The notes: a model not told the origin generated them from the sequence alone. Numbered from the stretch's first letter, positions 36,084-45,600 are shown. The stretch is DNA of 64,000 nt from Microvirga ossetica (GCF_002741015.1 NZ_CP016618.1:372001-436000); one strand, 5' to 3'. Translations and numbers: made by a program.

Positions 36084-36214
36084 CTACCAGCGCTTGGCGA
36101 AATGCCCAACGGCAGCGCCGACAGCGATGCCAAAGGCAATGCCGATCGCGATATGATCCAGAGCCGCGCCTAAGGCCGCCCAACACCCACACCGATCGCA
36201 ATTCCCAGAGCCAT
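36084..36214 (-). pseudogene. Small glycine-zipper membrane protein, frameshifted
   Basis: ATG 36214 follows AAGGAG. It reads MALGIAIGVGVG, then at 36178-36182 the frame breaks (one base short). The shifted frame continues ALGAALDHIAIGIAFGIAVG, AAVGHFAKRW. Repeated GxxxG/AxxxG spacing marks a membrane glycine zipper. If the indel is an error, this is an intact gene of about 43 residues. Confidence 0.55.
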
Positions 36215-36281
36215 GCTTCGCTCCTTCAGAAGGGATTTGAGATAAATCGGCTGCCATCCGTCTGTGCAAGCGGCCAAAAGC

Positions 36282-36425
36282 CTAGGGGTGTCGAGGCAGT
36301 TCGCCCGGGTCTGCGTCCAACAGCCGGATTATTGCCGTGATGAGGATTATCGTGGTGATGATGCCGCTCACGACCACAATGAACCGAAAAAAGTGTTCTA
36401 CGAAATCCTCTGGCAGCCGCTTCAT
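36282..36425 (-). CDS. Small single-pass membrane protein
   Basis: A 47-residue protein from ATG 36425 with GGGGAG upstream. A charged N-terminus (KRLPEDFVEHFF) precedes one strong membrane helix (FIVVVSGIITTIILITAIIR) and a short tail. No family recognised. Confidence 0.55.
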   Translation of the reverse strand: MKRLPEDFVEHFFRFIVVVSGIITTIILITAIIRLLDADPGELPRHP

Positions 36426-36519
36426 GATCTCCCCCCGAGATCTCTTCTGGGGAGGACATCGGCGGTGATCCGTAACATAGGTTAGGGGAGCTCGGCGATC
36501 TCGTCTGTCGGTTAATAGC

Positions 36520-36546
36520 GTTCCATACTGAGGATTATGCGAAATC
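36520..36546 (+). repeat. Short dispersed repeat, copy B
   Basis: GTTCCATACTGAGGATTATG then CGAAATC. It lies 22 nt left of the ISNCY-type element. Confidence 0.5.
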
Positions 36547-36635
36547 TCAGTGTAGACGCAATATAGAGATGACACCCCTCTGCAAAGTTCAAATGGCACT
36601 CTCCTGCTTTTCGGGGCTGCAGGAGGACGTGCCGT

Positions 36636-37934
36636 ATGACGGTGGTGTCGATGAGCGCCAAGGAGTTTTCCCGGCTGGATGTGCTGATGGATTTAGAAGC
36701 CCGTCGGGTGACCGTTCGGGACGCTTGCGGCCTGCTCCGGCTCAAACGCCGACAGGTCTTCCGGCTGTTGAAGGGCTTCCGGCAGCATGGAGCTGTCTGC
36801 CTCGTGTCGAAGCGGCGCGGCCAGCCCGGCAACAACCGGCTTCCCGCGTCAGTCCGCGACTTGGTCATGACGATCATCAAGGAGCGCTATCCAGACTTCG
36901 GTCCGACGCTGGCTACTGAGAAGCTGCGGGAGACCCATGGTTGTCCCGTGTCCCGAGAGACGGTCCGCAAATGGATGATCGAAGACGGTCTGTGGCTGGA
37001 TCGCCGCCGGCGCCTTCCTTCGGTTCATCAGCCACGCAATCGCCGCGAGCGCAGGGGCGAACTGATCCAGATCGACGGCTCCAAGCATTGGTGGTTCGAG
37101 AACCGTGGCCCACAATGCACGCTTCTGGCTTATATCGATGATGCCACCAGCCAGCTGATGCATGCGGCTTTCGTGCCCTCGGAGTCCACCTTCGATTACC
37201 TGCGCGAGACGCATGAATACGTCACAGCCCATGGCCGTCCGATCGCCTTCTACTCGGACAAGCACGCCATCTTCCGGGTCAGCAACACAGAGGCTGAAAG
37301 CGGCGACGGCATGACCCAATTCGGGCGGGCCCTGCATGAACTCAACATCGACATCCTCTGCGCCAACACACCGGCTGCCAAGGGCCGCGTCGAGCGCTCG
37401 TTCGGCACGCTGCAGGATCGCCTGGTCAAGGAGATGCGGCTTGCCGGCATATCGACGATCGAGGCAGCAAACGCCTTCCTGCCGGGGTTCCTGGCCGATC
37501 ATAACCGGCGTTTCGCCAAGGAGCCCATCAGCCCCTCGGATGCGCACCGTCCGGTGCCGCAGGACATGGTGCTGGAGGATATCTTCGCCTGGAACGAGGA
37601 GCGCACCATCACCCGCAATCTGACGCTCCAGTACGACAAGGTGCTGTTCCTGCTCGAGCCCACTGAGCTGACGCGCCCTCTCGCCCGCCAGCGTGTGACG
37701 GTGATCGACTATCCGGACGGACGGCTGGCGATCCGGCACAACGGGGTCGACCTGCCATACCGCACCTATGACAAGCTGCGGCGGGTGACGCATGCGGCGA
37801 TTGTCGAGAACAAGCGCCTGAGTGAGGTGCTGGCCTATGTGGCGCAGCGTCAGCAGGAGCGGGACGAGCAGCGCTCGGCCAAGGCGCCGCGCCGGCGGGG
37901 GCAGGGTGAGCGTCACATGTTCAAGACACCGTAA
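36636..37934 (+). CDS. ISNCY-family transposase (integrase-type DDE)
   Basis: A 432-residue protein. The N-terminal helix-turn-helix is LDVLMDLEARRVTVRDACGL, LRLKRRQVFRLLKGFRQ. The rve catalytic core has Asp in LIQIDGSKHWWFENRG, Asp in AFYSDKHAIFRVS, and Glu in AAKGRVERSFGTLQDRLVKE. A beta-barrel-like C-terminus follows (QYDKVLFLLEP, QRVTVIDYPDGRLAIRHNG). Intact, probably active. An alternative start at the second Met cannot be excluded. Confidence 0.88.
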   Translation: MTVVSMSAKEFSRLDVLMDLEARRVTVRDACGLLRLKRRQVFRLLKGFRQHGAVCLVSKRRGQPGNNRLPASVRDLVMTIIKERYPDFGPTLATEKLRETHGCPVSRETVRKWMIEDGLWLDRRRRLPSVHQPRNRRERRGELIQIDGSKHWWFENRGPQCTLLAYIDDATSQLMHAAFVPSESTFDYLRETHEYVTAHGRPIAFYSDKHAIFRVSNTEAESGDGMTQFGRALHELNIDILCANTPAAKGRVERSFGTLQDRLVKEMRLAGISTIEAANAFLPGFLADHNRRFAKEPISPSDAHRPVPQDMVLEDIFAWNEERTITRNLTLQYDKVLFLLEPTELTRPLARQRVTVIDYPDGRLAIRHNGVDLPYRTYDKLRRVTHAAIVENKRLSEVLAYVAQRQQERDEQRSAKAPRRRGQGERHMFKTP

Positions 37935-37977
37935 GGCGCCCCGGCGGAGCAACCCCGACCAGCTCCGCCGGGGCGCC
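37935..37977 (+). terminator. Perfect 16-bp stem-loop after the transposase
   Basis: GGCGCCCCGGCGGAGC at 37935-37950 pairs exactly with 37962-37977 around an 11-nt loop. It starts on the base after the transposase stop codon. Confidence 0.7.
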
Positions 37978-38060
37978 CTCCCCAACCGGTTTTAGACCCA
38001 GGGTGTCATGTCAACTTTGCACGCTAAGTGCCATTTCTGGATTGCGCCGAGACTCAGACT

Positions 38061-38421
38061 CTATTGTACCGACGCAGCTTGAGGCGGCAGGATCGCGCAT
38101 TTCGTCATATGCAGTATCGCGCCCTGCTGGGTGACATCGGGCTGGTAGAACGAGCCGCACCAATGCCCCGTAGGTCTCACCCGCATCTCCGAGCAGGGCG
38201 CGGTATTGGATGCGTTCGTTCGGTACGTTGATCCATTGCTGATCCACGAACATCTGCACGCCGCGTGCGGTAAAGCGATACAACGCAGGGCGGCAATCCT
38301 GGTTATCGCAGCAGCTCCCGCCTCCCTCGTCCCTCAGATGCGAGTAGATGTCATGGGCTTGGATCGGCAGCGGCAGGCTGGCGACGAGAACGGCGACCAC
38401 AAAGGCAGTTCTGGACGACAT
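38061..38421 (-). pseudogene. Small secreted protein with HDIYSH and Cys motifs, frameshifted (copy 2)
   Basis: ATG 38421 begins a signal peptide (VVAVLVASLPLPIQA) then HDIYSHLRDEGGGSCCDNQD, CRPALYRF, GVQMFVDQQWINVPNERIQY and RALLGDAGETYG. At 38166-38169 (four G on the coding strand) the frame changes. The correct frame continues HWCGSFYQPDVTQQGAILHM, TKCAILPPQAASVQ and stops at 38061. The paralogue at 14943 has six G at this point. The right end of the IS lies 27 nt downstream. Confidence 0.65.
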
Positions 38422-38580
38422 ATGCCCTCTCCCTTACGGATGGGCTTAATCCCTCAGGGGCGGCTCGGGGCGCTGTGTCGGAGCCTCGAGGGCTGCGAGA
38501 GAGGCGAGGTCAACTACCGCCTCAAGGATACGCTCGTTCCGCCACGCTTACAATGAAACCGTGGTAGGAGCATTTTCTGA

Positions 38581-38608
38581 ATTCCATACTGGGCCTTATG
38601 CGAAATTG
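38581..38608 (+). repeat. Short dispersed repeat, copy C
   Basis: ATTCCATACTGGGCCTTATG then CGAAATTG, in the intergenic region upstream of pseudogene copy 2. A weaker relative (ATTCCACACACGGCC...CGAAAAT) is at 39242-39268. Confidence 0.5.
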
Positions 38609-38616
38609 AGACTCGC

Positions 38617-38835
38617 TCAGATGATAGTTTCGATCGAGCGATCCTGAATGCTTCTCTCAAGCTCAAGCATACCGTTGGTGATGCTCGCCCAGCGTCCAGC
38701 CATCAGCACTGTGGCCGAGACATTCACAAGAGCCAGGACGACCACCAGGACCATAATAAGGCGGGGAAACTCTTGCGGCTGTTGACCGCGATCCCTGGAC
38801 CAGGGGACCCGCCGGTGAAGGTTGGAGGCAATCAT
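38617..38835 (-). CDS. Small membrane protein
   Basis: A 72-residue frame from ATG 38835 (GAGGAATGG upstream). It has a basic N-terminus (NLHRRVPWSRDRG), one membrane helix (LIMVLVVVLALVNVSATVL) and a short helix LELERSIQDRSIE. No family recognised. Confidence 0.5.
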   Translation of the reverse strand: MIASNLHRRVPWSRDRGQQPQEFPRLIMVLVVVLALVNVSATVLMAGRWASITNGMLELERSIQDRSIETII

Positions 38836-39005
38836 CGGGCCATTCCTCAAAGGAAGTCCAACCAAGTCTGCCGTATGATGCGCGTGCAGCGCCAATGGTG
38901 AGGTGCGCCAGAGCACTTGGAGGGATGCGAATTGCGTGGCCCCCGCGTGCGGCCAGACGTATAATCACCAGCAGTTTGGCATTGGCCTCAGCTCGGCATA
39001 TCGCC

Positions 39006-39242
39006 ATGTCTAAGATACCGAACAGATGCGAAGTGCTTGCTAAGATTGACCGGGACATCGCTGAAGGCGAACGGCACGTGGCGGAGCAGATTGCCCTGAT
39101 CAAGTGGATGAAAGGCGAGTGCCTCGACACGGCCTTGGCTCGGAATTTGCTCTGTAATCTAGAACAAATCCTTGAGCATTGGCACGCCCACCGACAGTTG
39201 ATCTTGGAAGCGAATCCGCAAATCCGAGCGCAAAATCTCTAA
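39006..39242 (+). CDS. Small helical hypothetical protein
   Basis: A 78-residue frame from ATG 39006. It is helical throughout: EVLAKIDRDIAEGERHVAEQ, LARNLLCNLEQILEHWHAHR. Composition (Glu, Leu, His, Arg) suggests an antiparallel coiled coil. No RBS better than GCATATCGCC upstream. Small proteins of this type occur near stress genes in the group, but no function is known. Confidence 0.5.
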   Translation: MSKIPNRCEVLAKIDRDIAEGERHVAEQIALIKWMKGECLDTALARNLLCNLEQILEHWHAHRQLILEANPQIRAQNL

Positions 39243-39372
39243 TTCCACACACGGCCTTCCGCGAAAATGCTTCGGCCGCTCATGCCGCTGGCGCCCGCTT
39301 GATGTGAGGAGTAACATGAGAACCAGGCACGTTTTCGAATAGCGCGCGACGACGCCATCACGAGGTGATTGG

Positions 39373-40380
39373 ATGAGGCGGCGCGATCTCATACTCGGCG
39401 GAGTGCTCGCTGCGGGCTTCGCGCCGCGAGCCTCGGCGCAGCCAAAGGAGCGTGTCCGGCAGCTCTTGCTGATAGGGAACGCTTGGTCCGACCGGGTGCC
39501 CCCTGATCTGGCCTCACCGCGCTGGTCCGTCTTCCTGGATGAACTCCGACGTCACGGCTACGCAGTCGGCGTGAACCTTGCCGTGAGCTGGCGTGAAGGT
39601 GTCGAGGACTGGGGCGGGCCGCGGGATGAGTGGGCCGAGGTGATGGACGACATTCGCCGGCTTTCGCCGGATGTCATCGTAACCACCTCGCATGGTTGGG
39701 CGCGTGCGTTGAATGCCGTGATCAGCATGATCCCGATTGTTGTCTCAGCTCTAAGTCCGATTGAGCAGGAGGTCATATCTGGCCTTACCCGAGCATCCGG
39801 CAACATCACGGGCATCGCGATCGACCTGGGACCTGACTTTTACAGCAAGCAGCTCGATCTCCTTTTGGAGGCGGCACCAAAGGCGTCCTATGTTGCCTTG
39901 CTCGGCTCGGAACGAGCCTATCGGGGCATGCGGCAGCTTTGGCGGGAAGCCAAGCAGCGCGGTGCTGGCATCCAGGAATTTCTCTACTCCAACAACTATG
40001 AAGCTCTCTTCAGCTCCATGGTCCGGGAAGGCGCAACGGCAGTGCTCGTCCTTGCGGATGCCAACCATGTCCCTCACGCCGATCGGATTGCACGATTGGC
40101 GAGACAGTACCGGCTGCCTCTCATGAGTCCATTTCGTCGCCTGACGGAGGCCGGCGCCCTGATGTCATACGGCATTGACTGGAGCGGGGTCGATCGCGGT
40201 CTCGCGGTGTACAGCGCGCGCGTGCTCGGCGGGACCAAGCCCAGCGAACTCCCCTTCGAGCAGCCAAGCCGCTACGAACTCGTGCTCAATCTCCAAACAG
40301 CCGATGATCTTAGCCTGACGTTCCCTGGCTCGCTTATCGCTTTCGCCGACGATATGCTCGAACGAGGCCGCACCCCTTGA
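39373..40380 (+). CDS. ABC transporter substrate-binding protein (ABC_sub_bind, PF04392 type)
   Basis: A 335-residue protein from ATG 39373 (GAGGTGATTGG upstream). A Tat-like signal (MRRRDLILGGVLAAGF ... ASAQ) leads to the periplasmic fold: VFLDELRRHGYAVGVNLAVS, RRLSPDVIVTTSHGWARAL, ATAVLVLADANHVPHADRIA and GIDWSGVDRGLAVYSARVLG, ending GGTKPSELPFEQPSRYELVL. The family is expanded in Hyphomicrobiales as orphan binding proteins, often without permeases, as here. Ligand unknown. A fragment of a paralogue is at 17369-17790. Confidence 0.85.
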   Translation: MRRRDLILGGVLAAGFAPRASAQPKERVRQLLLIGNAWSDRVPPDLASPRWSVFLDELRRHGYAVGVNLAVSWREGVEDWGGPRDEWAEVMDDIRRLSPDVIVTTSHGWARALNAVISMIPIVVSALSPIEQEVISGLTRASGNITGIAIDLGPDFYSKQLDLLLEAAPKASYVALLGSERAYRGMRQLWREAKQRGAGIQEFLYSNNYEALFSSMVREGATAVLVLADANHVPHADRIARLARQYRLPLMSPFRRLTEAGALMSYGIDWSGVDRGLAVYSARVLGGTKPSELPFEQPSRYELVLNLQTADDLSLTFPGSLIAFADDMLERGRTP

Positions 40381-40620
40381 TATTGCTCAATCTCATCGGA
40401 CCGATGGGTGCCAAGAATTGCAGCATTAGGCAGCAAAAACGACCAGATTTAGTCTGACTCTTCTGGGAGCTTCCGGCTCCCCTTGCCGGAGTGGGAGCGA
40501 CGTAAGCGTTGAAGGGGAACTGAGGCGGAAGCGCGCCGAACTGCTCAGCGACGCCGAGGAACCGGGAACCAGGATCGCGGCGATCGACCATGTGATCGTA
40601 GCTCCGATCTCGTTGCGCTC

Positions 40621-42442
40621 TCAATTTCCAGGACCAGGACCAGTGCAGGACGGCAGCCCGGCAAGGCGCAGCCCCATTCGCAGCCGCTCCATGTCAGCCG
40701 CATGCTGAAGGAGCGAAGACCACACGATCCAGTCAATGTAGTCAGACGGACCCGCCCCCGGATCGCCGCGCCAGTGGCATGCAATCTCGCGGACGAGTTC
40801 GTCTCCGCGGCGAGCCGCCTCGTCGAGGCGGCCTTGGTGGGCCAAGGCTGCGACGAGCCATCCGGTGTCCCGCAGGCGCCGTGCCGGTATGCCGAGGATC
40901 GACCGCTCCAGAAGGGCAGTCGCTTCCCCGTAGTGACCAAGCTGGAAGTGCAGGCGTGCAACGAACCTGTCATACCAGAGCGGGTGCCGCGGATTGAGCC
41001 GGTAGGCGGTCTCGGCGGCCGCCATCCCGCGTTCGGGCTTGCCGGTTACCGCTCGCATCCAGGCCCAGAGGATCTGGATTGATGCGTCGTTCGGGTTCAT
41101 GGTCCGCGCGAGATCGAAGTGCCGTTCTCCGCGGTCGAAATCGCGCACAAACGCGCACATCATCCCGAGCGTGCAATGCACCTGGGGATCGTTCGGGTCG
41201 AGCGCCAGCGCTCGCTCCGCGAGGTCCAGGGCCGAGAACCGATGCTCATCCGGCTGGGGCCCCACTCCCGCAACGACGTTAATGGAGCGGTTCAGATGGA
41301 TATAAGCGAGGCCCGTATAGGTGCGTGCGAAGGTTGGGTCGATGGCACGCGCCTGCTCGTAGAGCGCCTCCACCTGCGCCTGTACCTCGGGGGTGAAGGT
41401 GTCCGAGAGCCGCAGACCCTTGAGGAACAGATCGTACGCCCGGATGTCCTCCGGCGGACGCCGCCGGGCCGCAACCTCGCCCTCATCGCGGACCCGCTGT
41501 GCCACCGTTGCCACGATGCTCTGGGCGATCTCCTCCTGCACCGCGAACACGTCCTCGATGGCCCGGTCGTATCGCTCGGCCCAGAGATGGGTTCCACTCG
41601 CTGCATCGACGAGTTGGGCATTGATGCGCACGCGGTTGCCCGCGCGGCGCACGTTGCCCTCGATTACGTAGGTCGCCCCGAGGGCATGGCCGATCTCGCG
41701 CACGTCCATGCTCTTGCCGCGGAATGCGAATGAGGAATTGCGCGCGATCACCATGAGTTCGCGAAAGCGCGACAACTCGGTCAGCACCTCCTCCGTCATG
41801 CCGTCGCTGAAGTAAACCTGCTCTGGGTCGCCGCTCAGATTGTGAAAGGGAAGCACCGCAATGACAGGCTTTTCACCGGCCCGTGGCGCTGGGTCCAATT
41901 GGGCCAGCCTGCCCTCCGGCATCAGCCGGTAGGCTCTGACGGGCCGCGCGATGTTCTTGAGTCGCGGCTCACCCGCGTACGCAAAGCGGACATCGAGTTT
42001 GCCAGGAAGCTGGTCGTAGGCGGCGCCCGAGATCATGACGCCGCCCGGCTCGCAGATCTGTTCAAGCCGGGCTGCAATGTTGACCCCGTCCCCAAGGAGA
42101 TCGTCACCCTCGATGACGACGTCGCCGAGGTTGACACCGATACGCAGGACGATCCGGCGCTCTGGAGGCACCTGCTCCTGTCGGCCGGCCACCTGCGCCT
42201 GGATAGCTGCTGCGCAAGCCACCGCGCCAACCACAGACCCCGAACTCCGCAATGAGTCCGTCGCCCAACAGCTTGACCAGACGACCGCCGCGCTCGGCCA
42301 GGAGAGGCTCGAGCACTGTCTGCCGCAAGTCCTTCAAGGCGGCCAGCGTCCGGGCCTCGTCAGCCTCGACCTGGCGCGAATAGCCGACGACATCGGCCAC
42401 CAGGATCGCGGCCAGTCGTCGTTCCACCTGTGACGGCGTCAT
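40621..42442 (-). pseudogene. Class III adenylate cyclase with FlgO-like and TPR regions, one frameshift
   Basis: From ATG 42442 (GGGAG upstream): RRLAAILVADVVGYSRQVEA (first metal Asp) to LVKLLGDGLIAEFG. At 42238-42241 (four G) there is one base too many. The next frame continues SVVGAVACAAAIQ, RIVLRIGVNLGDVVIEGDDL and IAARLEQICEPGGV. Then comes a FlgO-like region (PVIAVLPFHNLSGDPEQVYF, IARNSSFAFRGKSMDVREIG) and TPR-like repeats to the end. If the extra G is an assembly error this is an intact cyclase of about 605 residues making cAMP. Unlike the homologue at 62851 it has no membrane helix between domains. Confidence 0.75.
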
Positions 42443-42849
42443 CCTGCTCCCCGCGGCTCGGTGCCCATGGGCAGTCATTCCGAAAGTCCGAGAACACGGA
42501 ACATTAGCCTGGGGCGGCGTTAGCGGCGACTGCCAACTCGAGCGATACGCGTATCGATGACGAGCATCCGCGAATGGAATGGACCGGCTCCTTCCCGTGC
42601 TAGGTCGTCTGCAAGGACCAGCACGGCGGTCACTGGGGAAGCAGCTTGCGCAAGCGAGTTGCCCTTTGCCCGACAGCAGGATCCCTGCCATCCGTCGCCT
42701 CGTTTCGCGGCCGCCCATAGCGCCGAAAATCTTCTGAATGCAAAATGTTACGGAGAGCTTGGTGGTCCTTGCTGCCGAATGCCGAAGAATTGCGGCATGC
42801 GGCAGTAAGGACCGTATGGCAACAGGTAAAAAGTGTTTGGTAGCGGGAG
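42443..42849. other. Intergenic stretch, no gene recognised
   Basis: About 400 nt between the cyclase start and the methyltransferase remnant; no convincing coding content. Confidence 0.35.
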
Positions 42850-43046
42850 ATCCCTGTTCCGTTCAGGGCTGTCGCGCTGCCCATGGCATCTCCGCACGCG
42901 ATGTCGAGAAAACGGAAAGGCTTCGGCGCTTCAGTGATCAGGATCTCGTGCAGCAGGCCGTAGACCTCGCGGTGGAACATGGAGTTGCGCTCGATCACCT
43001 TGCGGTAGGTCTGCCACTGGGTATGGAAAATCGCTTGCGTTGCCAT
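42850..43046 (-). pseudogene. Class I SAM methyltransferase, N-terminal fragment
   Basis: From ATG 43046: TYRKVIERNSMFHREVYGLL, HEILITEAPKPFRFLDIACG, DAMGSATALNGTGISRY. The SAM-binding motif I (FRFLDIACGDA) is intact but after about 66 residues the sequence becomes unrelated, so motifs II-IV are missing. Truncated and presumably inactive. Confidence 0.65.
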
Positions 43047-43238
43047 GACACCCTCTCGCAGATCGCTGGCCTCTTGGGCGAGGTCGGGGTTCAGGCACGA
43101 TAGGACCTCAGGGTAGCACACTTCGGCCAGAGGAGCGTTGCGCACCCTGAACTACAAGCGCCCAACGTGCATCGCCGCACGTGACGGTTCGCGATCGCGC
43201 CCCATTCTGGTATCCTTCACGGAGAGCGGAGGCCAGCC

Positions 43239-44150
43239 ATGCGGATCGCGGTGATGGGCGCCGGCGGGATCGGTGGGTACCTCGGCGGCTGGCTGGCTGC
43301 CGTGAGAGAGGATGTCGCCTTTGTGGCCCGAGGCGCTCATCTCGAGGCTCTGCGCTGCGACGGCCTGCGCATTGCGAGCCCGTTTGGTGACCTGCATCTG
43401 CCTGATGTCACGGCCACGGACGACCCCACGGCGATCGGACCGGTGGACCTCGTTCTGTTTACGGTCAAGCTCTACGACAGCGAGACGGCCGCGGCAGCAG
43501 TGGTTCCTCTGGTTGGCCCGCACACCCGCGTGCTGACGCTCCAGAACAGCATCGACAGCCTCGACATCCTCGCGCGGCATGTCCCGTCCGGGCAGCTCAT
43601 CGGCGGTTCGATCTACGTTGCGGCCTCGATCGCGCAGCCTGGGGTCATCAGCGTGCCCGGCGGATCCAGGCGCCTTGTAGTGGGCCAGGCCAGCGATCCG
43701 GTGATCCAAACCCTAAGGGAAGCCTGTGAGCGCGGCGTCGGCATTGAACTCGAGACGGTGGAGGATGTCGCTCCCGTCCTGTGGGAGAAGTTCGTCATCC
43801 TGTGTGCCTTTGCCGGAGCCACGAGCCTCATGCGGGCGGGCATCGGTGCGATCTTGGCCGACCCAGAGGCCCGGGTCTTCATTGAGCAGCTTCGCGATGA
43901 AGGCTTCGCGGTAGCGGCAGCATCCGGCCATCCGGTCCCGGAGGAGCGTCGGCCACGAATGATGGCGCTGTGGGAGAGCCTGCCGCCGGAGACACGCTCC
44001 TCGATGGCCAACGACCTTGCCCGCGGCAAGCCACTTGAACTCGAGTGGCTGTCCGGGCGCATGCATGCGCTCGGCACAGATCTGGGAGTGCCGACGCCGG
44101 CCCAAACGGCGGTCTTCCGCGCCCTGCACTTGCACGCTCACCCATCGTGA
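43239..44150 (+). CDS. panE: Ketopantoate reductase family (ApbA/PanE)
   Basis: A 303-residue protein from ATG 43239 (GGAGG upstream). The Rossmann motif MRIAVMGAGGIGGYLGGWLA binds NADPH, followed by VDLVLFTVKLYDSETAAAAV and TLQNSIDSLDIL. The C-terminal helical domain has the catalytic Lys in LWEKFVILCAFAGATSL and the Glu/Ser-containing SSMANDLARGKPLELEWLSG. It reduces 2-dehydropantoate to pantoate for coenzyme A, or a related 2-oxo acid; many bacteria have several such paralogues, so the physiological substrate is uncertain. Confidence 0.87.
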   Translation: MRIAVMGAGGIGGYLGGWLAAVREDVAFVARGAHLEALRCDGLRIASPFGDLHLPDVTATDDPTAIGPVDLVLFTVKLYDSETAAAAVVPLVGPHTRVLTLQNSIDSLDILARHVPSGQLIGGSIYVAASIAQPGVISVPGGSRRLVVGQASDPVIQTLREACERGVGIELETVEDVAPVLWEKFVILCAFAGATSLMRAGIGAILADPEARVFIEQLRDEGFAVAAASGHPVPEERRPRMMALWESLPPETRSSMANDLARGKPLELEWLSGRMHALGTDLGVPTPAQTAVFRALHLHAHPS

Positions 44151-44212
44151 CGCCGAACGTGCAGCTCGGCAGCACCGCATGTTCTCGTTACGACACGCAG
44201 GGAGAGGCTTCC

Positions 44213-44593
44213 ATGATGAGCGAGTACAATGAGTACTTCACGGCTCCCAGCTTCGTTGTCGTCACCATCAGGGGCGGCAAGGTGAGAAACGTGTTCGGTC
44301 CCTTCGATTCCCGGGAGAAGGGGCAGGCATTCGGGTGTTGCCAGGATTGCACCTTCGAGGTGGTGAAACTGACCGCTCCGATGCAGAAAAAGCAGCCGGT
44401 GACGGTCACCTTCGCGCACTCGCCGGAGAATGCCGGTGTGGTCAATGCGCTCGCGCGGGAGCTCGGTGTCTCGTGGAGCGAAGGCTTTCCTGACGCAGGC
44501 ACCTTCGTGCTCAAGGGCCGGCTGAACAGGAACGAGATCAGCGCGTTCAGGACCCGGTTCGGCCACGAGCCGTGGTTCACGCTGCACGTCTGA
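44213..44593 (+). CDS. Hypothetical protein
   Basis: A 126-residue protein from ATG 44213 with GGAGAGGC upstream. It reads VVVTIRGGKVRNVFGPFDSR, CCQDCTFEVVKLTAP (a Cys cluster CCQDC), PVTVTFAHSPENAGVVNALA and LNRNEISAFRTRFGHEPWF. The alternating strands and helices suggest an alpha/beta fold; the Cys cluster may bind a metal. No family recognised. It follows panE by 62 nt and may be cotranscribed. Confidence 0.6.
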   Translation: MMSEYNEYFTAPSFVVVTIRGGKVRNVFGPFDSREKGQAFGCCQDCTFEVVKLTAPMQKKQPVTVTFAHSPENAGVVNALARELGVSWSEGFPDAGTFVLKGRLNRNEISAFRTRFGHEPWFTLHV

Positions 44594-44767
44594 GCAGGCG
44601 TCGAGGAGTGCCTCGATGGTCCGCGTCGTGCCGGAGCGCATGAGGACGTGTGGAGCAACACAGGCTCCGCTGTCTTAGCACTCCATTTCACTGCCGCTGA
44701 ACGGGTTTAATCGCCGCCTTGCGGGTAATCCCTTTCACCGTCTGCCACACATTTCCCTCATGCTCCC

Positions 44768-45213
44768 TTACTCCACCATCACGGTGTCAAATTCAGCCCA
44801 GGCGCTCCGCAGCTGGGTTTGACCCGCCAGGCTTCTCAATCGAGCAATGAGCCGATCCAGCCGCGGGGTGAGCATGAGCAGGTATCGGCTCGGTTCTATG
44901 ACTCTGTAGGTATGCGCCAGTCCAGCCGGGCCAAAGACCGTGATGCCGGTCTGAGCGTCCACCTCGCGGTGCTCGAACCGGAACTGGAAACATCCAGCGT
45001 CACGGTGAAGAAGAAGCGCAGCGCCGAGACGGTGCTGTCGATGTTCGAAGGCTGCACGCCCGCCTGCGTCTGGTGCCACTGGAACCGGCGCAGGTCCTCG
45101 GCTGTGGCCCTGTCGGGGGAGCGGCCAAGGAAGGCGGCAAAGGTTTTCACGTACCGGATGTAGTCGTGCTGCGTCTTCGCGGTGAAGCCGCGCACGGTCA
45201 TGTCCTCGATCAT
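44768..45213 (-). pseudogene. Tyrosine recombinase/integrase N-terminal remnant fused to other sequence
   Basis: From 45213 the minus frame shows the SAM-like core-binding domain of XerC/D-type integrases: MIEDMTVRGFTAKTQHDYIR, YVKTFAAFLGRSPDRATAED and SNIDSTVSALRFFFTVTLD. The catalytic domain is absent. Past about 45000 another frame (VDAQTGITVFGPAGLAHTYR, LTPRLDRLIARLRSLAGQ) continues to a stop at 44768; I do not recognise it. Confidence 0.6.
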
Positions 45214-45600
45214 GCGCTTGCGCAAGGCGCTGCCGCACGGAGGCGACGGGTGGACGGTGGAGGTTCCTCTCAAGCCGAAGGTTGACCCTTCATGCCCAGA
45301 GGCGGAGCCGCGTCCGTCACCTCTGGACGATCACAGGCTCACTGACTCCAGAGGCTAAGCTTCAGCCTTGAAACGCGCGCCCTGCGGCTCCTAAGTGACA
45401 ACCGCGGGACGCTGGTCGTGGCCACCTTGCCTCTTGGCTTCGAGAAAACAGGTCCCGGCCCAGAGTCACCTCGTGGGGAGCAGATCGATTCCATTGACAA
45501 CCCATTGGGAGCGGGCATCTACTGAGCCCATGGGGATTGCGATCTCCCCACGAGGCGGCATGCCCAAGCATCGCGTCCTGTCTTTCGAAGGGGACGCCGC
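45214..45600. other. Intergenic stretch, no gene recognised
   Basis: About 385 nt between the integrase remnant and the MFS gene; no supported feature. Confidence 0.35.

Larger units (their letters stand above)
36569..38034 (+). mobile_element. ISNCY-type insertion sequence
   Basis: The ends have the same three-part layout read inward: ATGrCAC, 5-6 nt, TGCAAAGTT, 3 nt, ATGrCAC (left 36569-36599; right 38001-38034 on the minus strand). The two ATGrCAC variants are swapped between the ends. One transposase gene and a strong terminator lie inside. No target duplication is apparent. Confidence 0.65.

Noticed and set aside
36849..37985. 378-codon minus-strand frame opposite the ISNCY-type transposase
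   Set aside because: Shadow of an intact transposase; no domain, no RBS.
36569..38034. Ends of the ISNCY-type element first looked non-mirrored
   Set aside because: Once the repeated ATGrCAC boxes are recognised, both ends have the same layout; only the variant boxes are exchanged.
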